Shown one piece after another: positions 1 through 9,000 of a stretch of 36,442 bases of DNA. The stretch covers positions 1 to 36,442 of the forward strand of contig JAAYOY010000140.1 of NCBI GenBank assembly GCA_012520035.1, written 5' to 3'. Under the pieces are notes generated by a model, which was not told the DNA's origin, made no database searches, and saw only the letters and a program-made list of their open reading frames with translations. Within the stretch, counting starts at the first letter, position 1. Each line of letters begins with the position of its first letter. Origin of the DNA: Bacillota bacterium (GTDB lineage Bacteria; Bacillota; Dethiobacteria; DTU022; UBA8154). The translations under genes and the position numbers were made by a program.

Positions 1-64
1 CTTCACTACTTACACACACCTTAAATTTTTTCACCAGTATACCAAAAAAATGTAAACAATAAAA

Positions 65-84
65 GCGGCATTAAAATCAGCCGC
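65..84 (-). terminator. Rho-independent terminator-like hairpin after the HAD gene
   Basis: GCGGC/GCCGC stem followed on the minus strand by TTTTATTGTTT; it contains the restored HAD stop codon. Confidence 0.5.
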
Positions 85-554
85 GAAGAGTGGCAATTAA
101 CCGCCGCGGTTTGGTAACCATAGATAGCGCATCATCAATATTATTAACCGATAAATCAGCGCTGCGCAAGGCTTCGGTAGCGCAACTTCCGGTCCCAAAA
201 CTGCGATACCGATAGCAGCCTTCCCCAACATAGCGGTATCGTTTACGCCGTTCCCGATCGCTATTATTTCTCTTTGGCCCAACTTCTGTATATAATATGC
301 CTTGGCAGCGGAAGTATGCTTACCTCGGATAACATGAACTTTTAAATTTAACGGCCGCTGTATCTTCACTGCCAGACCAAGGGTTTCAGCAGTTAAATGT
401 GCACTTCCAGGAAGACTGCAGCTTTTTTTAAAAGAAAAATTGTATTTGCATTTATAATTCCATCAACCGTCAGGGTACCGTTTAAATCAAGTACCAATTT
501 GGTCAGTTTAATACTCCGCCTTTTTCTTCCTGGTATTACTAATTTTAGGGACAT
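77..554 (-). pseudogene. HAD-superfamily hydrolase (soluble P-type-ATPase-like HAD), broken by two 1-nt frameshifts
   Basis: Two ORF pieces encode successive parts of one protein: '...IPGRKRRSIKLTKLVLDLNGTLTVDGII...FLEVHI' and '...QREIIAIGNGVNDTAMLGKAAIGIAVLGPEVA'. Manual reading bridges them as 'LTAETLGLAVKIQRP' after adding one base near 393-397. A second added base near 181-186 gives 'ATEALRSADLSVNNIDDALSMVTKPRRLIATLRG*' ending at TGA (77-79). Confidence 0.75.
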
Positions 555-589
555 TGGCATCACCCTGTTTTTACACAATAGAACCAAAA

Positions 590-793
590 CTATAATATCA
601 ACATCATATTTTCGGTCAAGGCCACAGTCAGGTTTTCAGGCGGTATTTCGTCCGGAGGGATCCCTTTTTGCCATCTTTTTAACCTGCAGGGGGCGGCCGC
701 GCCAACCAGTGTCAGCGCAGCCGCAAGTTCATGGAGCAGAAGCCTAAACAACCCGGCCTGCAAGATATCGGTACAAATTTCAATTATAGTACT
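590..793 (-). other. Open reading-frame remnant without ATG, in the same frame as the preceding DUF5320 gene
   Basis: Manual translation after the DUF5320 TAG: STIIEICTDILQAGLFRLLLHELAAALTLVGAAAPCRLKRWQKGIPPDEIPPENLTVALTENMMLIL*. Composition looks protein-like; family not recognised. Confidence 0.3.
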
Positions 794-1114
794 CTACTCG
801 TCTTCTTTAGACTTGATATTTTTAAGCTCTTCTTCAATCATCTTCAGTTGTTCCCTGAGATACTCCGCCTGCTGTTCAAGATATCCTTTTTCATCTACTG
901 CAACTGCAGCCGGATAAACCGGACCGGGAGCAAAAGCCCTGCGGCAACCCGGCCCGTAATTAAACCATGGGCGTGAGTAGCCAAACCGCCTCCACGCCCT
1001 GCGGCCGGGGAAGAAATTGGCATACCCGGGCATAGGATATCCTCCGCAGTAACCTGCAAACCGGCCGGTACCCGGTCCAAAACCCATCGGCCCAGTACCA
1101 TCTCCTCCAGGCAT
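794..1114 (-). CDS. DUF5320-like Gly/Pro/aromatic-rich small protein with C-terminal coiled coil
   Basis: Starts MPGGDGTGPMGFGPGTGRFAGYCGGYPMPGY, typical of DUF5320; C-terminal EQQAEYLREQLKMIEEELKNIKSKEDE. RBS AAGGAGGTGAAGAAC before the ATG. Confidence 0.8.
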   Translation of the reverse strand: MPGGDGTGPMGFGPGTGRFAGYCGGYPMPGYANFFPGRRAWRRFGYSRPWFNYGPGCRRAFAPGPVYPAAVAVDEKGYLEQQAEYLREQLKMIEEELKNIKSKEDE

Positions 1115-1366
1115 GTTCTTCACCTCCTTTGCATGACGTTTAGAGTTTTTCAGCATCTGAAAACATCCACTTCTTACCGGACTGTTTAATCACTGCCGCG
1201 ACGCCTTCCGCCTCCCGCTCCTCTTCCGTCTCCCATTCCTTTCCCCGCCCCTCTTGATGCTCCCACATCGGGATTGGGAAAGGATTCGGATAAGCAAAAG
1301 CCCGTTTCAGATTTGCATAGATAACCCTGCCCTAAATAAAAATATTATGGGCTTATGTTCAATTCA

Positions 1367-1395
1367 ATTTTATATTTTTAATGAGCATATGTCAA
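1367..1395 (-). promoter_or_regulatory. Sigma-A-type promoter upstream of the DUF5320 gene
   Basis: Minus strand TTGACA (1395-1390), 17-nt spacer, TAAAAT (1372-1367). Confidence 0.6.
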
Positions 1396-1532
1396 ATATC
1401 ATTTTCGGTTATTTTTTGCTTTTTTGAAGCTTAACGGCCTGAAATCTTTGATAATGATAATCCTTCTCTTCGAAATCCGTTCCTGAAAAGCATCCAATAA
1501 TCCAGGATAATAAAATAATAAAGGCTAAAGTA

Positions 1533-1621
1533 GGCAGATGGATAGGCACAGACAGACTAATAGATAATAGATAGATAGATGAATAGACGGGTAGATGGGC
1601 AGATGGATGGATGAATGGATG
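1533..1621. repeat. Degenerate tetranucleotide tandem repeat (GATA/GATG type)
   Basis: cagatggatagg...tagataatagatagatagatgaatagacgggtagatgggcagatggatggatgaatggatg. Confidence 0.7.
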
Positions 1622-1720
1622 TCCCAGGAGATTGGCACGCTAACGCTTTAGCCCTGTGGATGGGGAAGTGGTAGAAGGCAGATTGCAGACAGTAGACGGC
1701 GGAAGGCGGTGTGGTAGGAA

Positions 1721-1797
1721 TGCGACAGAAGAATCGTCCACTGTCGCATTGGCGGCAGATATGCGACAGAAGAACCGTCCCCTGTCGCACTGTCGCA
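1721..1797. repeat. TGCGACAG...CTGTCGCA repeat element, two direct 28-nt units plus a half unit
   Basis: Unit A 1721-1748 TGCGACAGAAGAATCGTCCACTGTCGCA; unit B 1762-1789 TGCGACAGAAGAACCGTCCCCTGTCGCA; half unit CTGTCGCA 1790-1797. Confidence 0.85.
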
Positions 1798-2967
1798 TTA
1801 ATTGGTAATAGTTGAAAAGAGAGGACGGCCGAATTTTTCCCGGCCGAAGCCGGAGATTACTCCCTGCGCTTCTTTCCCCCGCAGCCACCCGGCAAAAAGC
1901 AGCGCATCCTCATAATTAACGGATATCACCCGCTCCGGATTAACCAGGGTTAGGGAAAACACATTGTCCAGCTCCCCCGGCAGAACGTTTCCCTCTTCAG
2001 TGCCGATAAATATTTTCATATTCTTTTCCGCGCTGCGGGATAAAAGGTAAGTAGCCCTGTCTACAAGGGTATAGGCTTTTTTCTCATGGGCAAGATGCAG
2101 GATTCCCAGATTGCCGATAACACCGGAAGAACGGATATAGGATTCCCCTTCCGGAGAAATACCGGCAGACTCCCATATGTTTAGTTCTTTTAAGTGGGTT
2201 CCGGAAAAATCGCTGCGGCTGATAAAAGGCGAGCGGGAAAGAAAGATTTTCCGAAAGGCTTCGATTGCACCTCCGGAAGCAGTAACTCCGGCTATTCCCG
2301 CAGGATCGGAAGCCGGGCCTACCAGGACAAAATCATTGGCCATAATTGGATATTTTGCCTTCCCCCAGCCGTCGTGCATAAATTTCTCTTCCAGCTCAGG
2401 GGCATGGGTCAGTGCCATATCAACGCGTCCGTTTTCGGCCATCTGCAGGGCGCGGCCGCTTCCAAGGGCAATATGCCTTACCAGTACCCCGGAATCCTGG
2501 AAGAACGCTCCCTCCAGAACATCCAGCAACCCGGTTTCCACCGGCTCCATTGTGCTGGCCAGCAGCAGGTGCCTCTGGAAAGTTTTGCCGGCGGTATCAT
2601 CCGCAGAAAGTGGTGGCTGTATCAGGCCGACAGCTTTCTCAACAAAACGGTCTAACTGCGCATCCACTTCCCCTTTAAACTCCCTGTACTGGCCAAGAAG
2701 TTCTCTACCCTCTCTGGTAAGGGTTGTACCCCCGCCTTCATATCCGCCGATCTGCTTTTTTACCAGCACAATACCAAGTGCTTTCTCAGCATTCTGGATC
2801 AACCCCCAGGAGTAGCGGTAAGAAAGACCAATTTCGGTAGATGCGCGGCTGATTGAACCATATCTCTCGATATTCTCCAAAAGGTTAAAGAGGTTGTCAA
2901 CGGAGATACGCTTCTCCCCTTCAAGTTCAACAAAAACCTTAAAATCTTTAGACCGGTCTTTTTTCAT
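1798..2967 (-). CDS. ModE-type HTH regulator fused to a TupA/PBP-like ligand-binding domain
   Basis: N-term 'RISVDNLFNLLENIERYGSISRASTEIGLSYRYSWGLIQNAEKALGIVLVKKQIGGYEGGGTTLTREGRELL' is ModE N-domain-like. C-term 'ASTMEPVETGLLDVLEGAFFQDSGVLVRHIALGSGRALQMAENGRVDMALTHAPELEEKF...NDFVLVGPASDPAGI' is TupA-like. ORF is open to 3033; MKKDRSKDFK is the more likely start. Confidence 0.8.
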   Translation of the reverse strand: MKKDRSKDFKVFVELEGEKRISVDNLFNLLENIERYGSISRASTEIGLSYRYSWGLIQNAEKALGIVLVKKQIGGYEGGGTTLTREGRELLGQYREFKGEVDAQLDRFVEKAVGLIQPPLSADDTAGKTFQRHLLLASTMEPVETGLLDVLEGAFFQDSGVLVRHIALGSGRALQMAENGRVDMALTHAPELEEKFMHDGWGKAKYPIMANDFVLVGPASDPAGIAGVTASGGAIEAFRKIFLSRSPFISRSDFSGTHLKELNIWESAGISPEGESYIRSSGVIGNLGILHLAHEKKAYTLVDRATYLLSRSAEKNMKIFIGTEEGNVLPGELDNVFSLTLVNPERVISVNYEDALLFAGWLRGKEAQGVISGFGREKFGRPLFSTITN

Positions 2968-3062
2968 TTTCTCCACCACACCTGCAAGAAGATTTTTATT
3001 AATGACGGTTATCCCTGCAATACAGTATACCATAAAGGTGTCAAAAACGGAAAACTAAAAAA

Positions 3063-3094
3063 ACAAGGACCTTTCTCATTTGAAAAACCCTTGT
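3063..3094 (-). terminator. Rho-independent terminator of the holin-like gene
   Basis: Minus strand ACAAGGGTTTTTC AAATGA GAAAGGTCCTTGT followed by a T run (A run at 3057-3063 on plus). Confidence 0.75.
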
Positions 3095-3106
3095 CTAAAG
3101 GAGAAC

Positions 3107-3129
3107 ACCTGTTAAGGCCTGTAACAGGT
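3107..3129. other. Perfect 7-bp inverted repeat just after the stop of the 3136-3405 gene
   Basis: ACCTGTT AAGGCCTGT AACAGGT. Confidence 0.5.
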
Positions 3130-3135
3130 ATGTCA

Positions 3136-3405
3136 TTATTTACTTCGGCTGCGAAAAGCATCCACCATTTCCCTGGTGCCGTAACAAACGCCTGTCGCGC
3201 AAAGGCCGAGCATTATTCCGATTACAATTGCTTCGAACCAGGTGGTGTTACCATAATAGTAATAACCAATTGAAGTAAGTAATCCAAAGGCGAGCGCGAT
3301 AAAAGGAAGATACTTTTTATTTAGCCCCAACTTCTGGAGGAACTCCAGCAGCCCGATAATAAAAGCTATTGCAGAGATGCCGCCCACAATTTCCATATCG
3401 ATCAT
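3136..3405 (-). CDS. Small membrane protein, phage-holin-like (A118-type)
   Basis: MIDMEIVGGISAIAFIIGLLEFLQKLGLNKKYLPFIALAFGLLTSIGYYYYGNTTWFEAIVIGIMLGLCATGVCYGTREMVDAFRSRSK; hydrophobic segments; RBS AGGAGGAG upstream of the ATG at 3405. Confidence 0.55.
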   Translation of the reverse strand: MIDMEIVGGISAIAFIIGLLEFLQKLGLNKKYLPFIALAFGLLTSIGYYYYGNTTWFEAIVIGIMLGLCATGVCYGTREMVDAFRSRSK

Positions 3406-3640
3406 GAAACATTTCTCCTCCTGTAAATTTTTTTGGGCATTCCGGCGGCCGGTGCGCAGGAGTCCGGATATCCCGCCCCCATGATGAGCCACCGCCACAT
3501 GCTGCGCCGTTTTATCTTTTATTTTATGAAAAGCGGACTTTTTTTGTTACGCAGGCAGCGGCATTGACGGGAATCAGGAAATTTGCTAATAGGGCAAGAA
3601 GTGTGGATAGATGGATTTATTGTTGGTTGGAAATACAAAA

Positions 3641-3662
3641 GACAGGCTGAGAAATGCCTGTC
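3641..3662 (-). terminator. Terminator-like hairpin downstream of recD2
   Basis: GACAGGC TGAGAAAT GCCTGTC, followed on minus by TTTTGTATTT. Confidence 0.5.
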
Positions 3663-3709
3663 ACCTGGCTGATGTCAAAGGTTGATGCCAAGAAGTTGCT
3701 GCTCTTAAG

Positions 3710-5872
3710 TTATTGCTCAAAATTTAAACGCTCCCCGAGCATGGTGTAGCGTAACTGAGGCTTGTTGTTGCGGATAGCGATGGCCAGCGCTTTTTTGCTG
3801 CCGATCAGGATTACCAGCTTTTTCCCGCGCGTTATCCCGGTATAGATCAGGTTTCTCTGTAGAAGCATATAGTGCTGGATCATCACCGGCATAATTACGG
3901 CGGGGTACTCGCTCCCCTGTGCTTTATGCACACTGATGGCATAAGCGGTGACAAGCTCGTCCAGTTCTGAAAATTCATAACTAACATGCCGGCCTTCAAA
4001 ATCCACGCGGACCAGCTTTTGCTGCTCGTCAATCTCTGTAATAAAACCGATATCGCCGTTGAAAACCTCTTTATCATAGTTATTCACCAGCTGCATCACT
4101 TTATCTCTAACCTTATAAGTCCGGCTGCCGCGGTCAATCCCGTACCCGCCTGCATTAAAGACTCTCTGCAGCTGGACATTGAGATTATCCACCCCTGTGA
4201 TCCCCCTGTACATGGGTGTTAAAACCTGGATGTCGGATACACCATGAAGGCCGAAACGCCGCGGTATGTGGTGTGTGCAGAGTTTTAATATTTTCTCCAC
4301 CACGAGCTGCGGATCATCTTCCACTATAAAGTAAAAATCTGAGCGTTCTCCCGGCGGAAGTGTTTCGTTAAGGGGAAATTTACCGCTGTTTATCCTGTGG
4401 GCGTTAACTACAATGCGGCTTTCCCTGGATTGCCTGAAAATATCAGTAAGCGTCACAACCTCAAACTTTCCCGAAGCGATGATCTCATTCAACACATTTC
4501 CCGGACCTACAGGGGGAAGCTGGTTTACATCGCCTACAAGAATAAAGGACGCGCGCGGAGGCAGGGCATTTACCAGTTGATACATCAATATAATATCGAT
4601 CATCGATGCCTCATCAACAATAACCATATCGGTATCAAGGGGGTTATCCGCGTTACGCTGAAAACTGCCCCTGGCAGGGCTGTACTCAAGCAGGCGGTGT
4701 ATGGTCACAGCCTCGTAACCGGCCGCCTCTTTCATCCTCCTGGCCGCACGGCCTGTCGGGGCAGTCAATAGGCTGCGGAACCCCAGGGTCCTGGAAAGCT
4801 CAAGTATGGCGCGAATGATCGTCGTCTTACCGGTACCCGGCCCCCCGGTAATTACCAGCACCCTGTTTTGGATAGCCTTGAGCACCGCTTCCTTCTGCAT
4901 GGGGGCAAGCCTGATTTGCAGTTTTTTTTCCACCCGGGAGAGCACAGCTTCCAATCCGGTAGGAGGCTGAAAAGGTTTCTTATGCTTGAGAATAAGCAGT
5001 TTTTTCGCCAGGTTCTTTTCAACCGTGTAAAAGGGAGCAAGGTAAACGGCCTTGTTGTTTGGAATAAAAGGCCCCTCCGCGCTGTTGAGATCTTCCAGGA
5101 TCACGCGCCGCTGCTCAAAGAGATTGGCAATCGCCCTGACGACAATTTCTCGTTCCACCTCCAGCAGTTCAACGGTTTTATCCACAAGGGGTTCATAGGG
5201 GTAATATACATGCCCCTCATTCATAAACTCTCTCAAGACAAAAAGCGCACCCTCCTCCGCCCGGATTACGGATGCCGGGTCGATCCCCAGGTTGCGGGCA
5301 ATACGATCCGCCGTAACAAAACCGATGCCGCGGATATCGGCCGCAAGCCGGTAGGGGTTTTCTTTAACTATATTGATAGCTTCATTGCCGTACTGCTTGA
5401 AAATTCTGGCGGAGTGGCTGGCGCTAACCCCGTGCCCCTGGAGAAAAATCATAATCTCTTTGATCTCTTTGTGTTCATCCCAGGCTTTTTTGATCATCTC
5501 GATTCGTTTTTGGCCGATACCTTCCACCTGGGAGAGTTTCTCCGGGGAGTTTTCGATTATATCCAGCGTTTGCAGGCGAAAGGTTTTTACAATGCGCCTG
5601 GCCATGACCGGGCCAATGCCTTTAATCATGCCGGAACCCAGATATTTCTCTAATCCATTCAGCGTGGAGGGAGTTATAATCTCATACTGCTCCACCTGGA
5701 ACTGCTCGCCATATTTTTGATTGTGCACCCATTCTCCGCTGAGTTTAAGTGATTCGCCGGGGGTTATCCCGGCCATCCTCCCCACAATCGTCGTCAGCCC
5801 TTTTTTCCCTTTTTCCTGGAGCCTGGCTACGGTAAAGTTATTCTCTTCGTTGTAGTAGGTGATCCTTTCCAA
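3710..5872 (-). CDS. recD2: RecD2-family ATP-dependent helicase (RecD/TraA type)
   Basis: Walker A 'VITGGPGTGKTTIIRAIL', 'VDEASMID', C-terminal 'AYAISVHKAQGSEYPAVI' and 'LIYTGITRGKKLVILIG'; TTG start likely. Confidence 0.93.
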   Translation of the reverse strand: MERITYYNEENNFTVARLQEKGKKGLTTIVGRMAGITPGESLKLSGEWVHNQKYGEQFQVEQYEIITPSTLNGLEKYLGSGMIKGIGPVMARRIVKTFRLQTLDIIENSPEKLSQVEGIGQKRIEMIKKAWDEHKEIKEIMIFLQGHGVSASHSARIFKQYGNEAINIVKENPYRLAADIRGIGFVTADRIARNLGIDPASVIRAEEGALFVLREFMNEGHVYYPYEPLVDKTVELLEVEREIVVRAIANLFEQRRVILEDLNSAEGPFIPNNKAVYLAPFYTVEKNLAKKLLILKHKKPFQPPTGLEAVLSRVEKKLQIRLAPMQKEAVLKAIQNRVLVITGGPGTGKTTIIRAILELSRTLGFRSLLTAPTGRAARRMKEAAGYEAVTIHRLLEYSPARGSFQRNADNPLDTDMVIVDEASMIDIILMYQLVNALPPRASFILVGDVNQLPPVGPGNVLNEIIASGKFEVVTLTDIFRQSRESRIVVNAHRINSGKFPLNETLPPGERSDFYFIVEDDPQLVVEKILKLCTHHIPRRFGLHGVSDIQVLTPMYRGITGVDNLNVQLQRVFNAGGYGIDRGSRTYKVRDKVMQLVNNYDKEVFNGDIGFITEIDEQQKLVRVDFEGRHVSYEFSELDELVTAYAISVHKAQGSEYPAVIMPVMIQHYMLLQRNLIYTGITRGKKLVILIGSKKALAIAIRNNKPQLRYTMLGERLNFEQ

Positions 5873-5900
5873 AAAACCGTAGATCGAATTCAGCGGTCCC

Positions 5901-6047
5901 TCACCTTCCCTTGCGCTTTCTTTCCCGTTCCTTATCAGCTTTTTGCTCTTCCAGCTCGCAGGCCTGGCATAGAGCCCGGCTGATGCCGCCCTTCCAGATC
6001 ATATAATCCGCATCTGTCCTTTTCCCGCAGCGGAGGCAGGCATGCAT
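5901..6047 (-). CDS. Small zinc-ribbon-like protein of unknown function
   Basis: MHACLRCGKRTDADYMIWKGGISRALCQACELEEQKADKERERKRKGR with paired CxxC motifs; sits between mfd and recD2. ORF is open to 6086. Confidence 0.5.
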   Translation of the reverse strand: MHACLRCGKRTDADYMIWKGGISRALCQACELEEQKADKERERKRKGR

Positions 6048-6092
6048 ATTTAACCATCCTTTCGGGCCAAAAGTAATATTAATCATCTATAT

Positions 6093-9000
6093 TTAGCCGA
6101 CCTGTTCCAGTATTGTTATCAGATACCGGAGATAGTCCTTCTCATCCTGCTGAGAAGCCTTTACTTTCAGAGTAACCCCTTTGCCGGATAAAAGGGAAAG
6201 ATAGCGGCGGTTTTTATTCACAACCTGCCAGAGCTGCTCGCTCTGGAATTGTTTTTCCTTCGAAAATTTGATGATCGTTACGTTTTTTTGATGCTCGATG
6301 GTCTCCACTTCTTTTTCGCGGGCGAGTTGCCGCAAGCGCATTACCAGAAGCAGGTTTTCCACCGGTGGCTGAAGGTGCCCGTAGCGATCCTTCAATTCGG
6401 CGGCCATATCCTGCAGGTCCTCTTTCTTCTCCAGCGCAGCTATACGGCGGTAGAGCTCAATTTTTTGCTGCTGATTTACTATATATGAGGAGGGCAGATA
6501 AGCGTTGATCTTCAAATCGATCCTGGGTTCGGTTTTATGCTGCCCATCAATCTTTTTGCCTTTCATCGTTTCGATTGCCTGCTGCAACAAGCGGCAGTAA
6601 AGCTCGTACCCCACCGCCATCATAGAACCGTGCTGTTCGGGACCCAGGATATTGCCCGCTCCCCTGATTTCCAGATCCCGCAGGGCTATTTTAAATCCCG
6701 ACCCCAGCTCGGTAAACTCCTTGATGGCCTGCAGCCTTTTAACGGCATCCCCGCTCATTACCTTATCCTTCCTGTAAGTAAGGTAGCAGTAGGCAAGGCG
6801 GTTGGAACGTCCGACCCTTCCCCGGAGCTGGTAGAGCTGTGCCAGCCCAAAATGGTCCGCATCATATACTACCATGGTATTTACATTGGGGATGTCGAGA
6901 CCGGCCTCCACAATGGTAGTACTGACAAGAATATCATACTCCCCGAGCAAAAACCTGTGCATGACCTCCGCCAGCTTCTGTTCCGGCATCTGGCCGTGGG
7001 CCACCACAATCCTGGCTCCAGGTACCATCTCCTGCAATTTGGATGCCCATTTCTCGATTGTCTGGATGCGGTTGTAAATAAAATAGACCTGGCCGCCGCG
7101 GTTGAGTTCCCGCTGGAGAGCTTCCTTGATAAGATTCTGAGAGTACTCCACCACGTAAGTTTGTACAGGATAACGGTTCTCAGGCGGCGTATCGATAACG
7201 CTCAGATCCCTGGCTCCCGAGATAGCCATATGCATGGTACGGGGGATGGGGGTAGCCGTCATGCTCAGCACATCGACTTCCTTACGCAGCATTTTAAGCT
7301 TCTCCTTGTGCCGGACGCCAAAACGGTGTTCTTCATCAATAATTAACAGACCCAGATCTTTAAACCCGATATCCTTGGAAAGAAGCCTGTGCGTACCGAT
7401 AACTATATCGGCAACCCCGGCTTTGAGCTCCCCAATAACCCTTTTTTGTTCCTTGGGGCTGCGGAAGCGGCTTAACAGCTCAACCTTCACGGGGAATCCC
7501 TTAAAGCGGTCCAGGAAATTTTCATAATGTTGCTGCGCAAGAATAGTTGTAGGAACCAGAAATGCCACCTGTTTGCCGTCAACTACAGCCTTAAAAGCCG
7601 CCCTTAAAGCCACCTCCGTCTTGCCGTAACCCACGTCCCCGCAAAGCAGGCGATCCATGGGCCGCTCTTTTTCCATATCCGCTTTTACTTCTTCAATGGC
7701 GCGCAGCTGATCCGGCGTTTCTTCAAAGGGAAAACGATCCTCAAATTCCTTCTGCCATGGCTGATCGGGCAAAAAAGCATAGCCCTTCACAGCTTCTCTT
7801 GCCGCATAAAGAGAGAGAAGATCCCTGGCAAGTTCCTGGACGGAAGCCTTGACGCGGCTCTTAACGCGTGCCCATTCCTGCCCTCCGAGAGAGGATACTT
7901 TGGGAGGATGGCCCTCCCCTCCTACATACCTTTGCAGCAGATCAATCTGTTCAACCGGGAGGTAAAGCTTATCTTCCTTAGCGTATTTGATATAAAGGTA
8001 ATCTCGCGTAACACCGTCAACATCCATAGTGCGAATACCCATATATCTTCCAATTCCGTGCTGTTCATGGACAACGAGGTCTCCCATCCTGAGCTCCTGA
8101 AAATCCCTTAGAGCATTTTTGCTTTTGGGAGCAGCCCAGCGCTTCTTTTTTCTATAACCGGGAAGGATCTCCTTATCCACGAGCACCGCCAGTTTTAATG
8201 AAGGCATGACAAACCCGTTTTCCAGCCTTCCGGTGATAATATTAATACTCCTTGATGTTCTTCCCCTTTTCTCTGCCTTCTCCCCGGGGAACGAAATAAT
8301 ATCGCTTCCTTCACTCAACGTCTCCACTTCACTTCTGCTTTTATTAAGCAATACCCGTGAATCCGCCGGGCGCGAAACGCTGAATTCCTGTTCACGAAAG
8401 AGCTTCTCCATTTCACCGGCTCTCTTTTCCCCGTCACAGATCAGGAAAATCTCGTAACCTGAGGACCACCAGTTCTTTATTTCATCTTTCAGCAGTTCTA
8501 AACGCCCCATAAATGAGGGAACGGGACGGGACTGAATATTTAAAGTGCCGGCAACATTTACAAAAGGAAGGCGGCCCGAAAAAGGGGTTAAGGCGACAAT
8601 CTTGAGGGGTTTCCGGTTGAATAATTCTTTAAGCGTCCAGCATATATCAGCCTGACCAGGCAATATATCCCCCTGTAGAAGGAGCCCGGTCTGGAACTCC
8701 CGCAGTTCTTTCAAAAGAGACTCTGCCTGCATGGCAACGCTCTCCGGTTCATCCCAGAGGAGCAGCGCACCCGGCGGCAGGTAATCTACCAGTGCACCGG
8801 GCTCGGGGTAAAAAAAAGATATAAAATGCTCCATCCCTTCAAATGAACCGGAACTTTCCAGTTTTAAGAGACAGTTCTCCACTCTTGTCCTCATCCTGTC
8901 GGCGGCTTCTTCATTTTTTTGTTTCTTAAGCCTGGAGACGCTTTTCTCCATCTCTTCCAGAATAGCTTTGGTTCCCCTCTGCCGGGCAGCTTCATTCAGG

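Noticed and set aside
393-397. Programmed ribosomal frameshift in the HAD gene
   Set aside because: A second independent frameshift near 181-186 and no slippery heptamer plus structure make decay or sequencing error more likely.
1721-1797. CRISPR-like repeats
   Set aside because: Only two units, 13-nt spacer, no cas genes; matches a dispersed palindromic repeat instead.
1557-1888. Minus-strand ORFs of 77 and 82 aa
   Set aside because: Created by the tetranucleotide tract and the TGCGACAG repeat, and overlapping the real ModE-like gene end.
4868-5653. 261-aa plus-strand ORF
   Set aside because: Antisense to recD2, whose protein is strongly conserved; no recognisable domain, so an antisense by-product.
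6537-7346. 269-aa plus-strand ORF
   Set aside because: Fully antisense to mfd helicase motifs; no family features.
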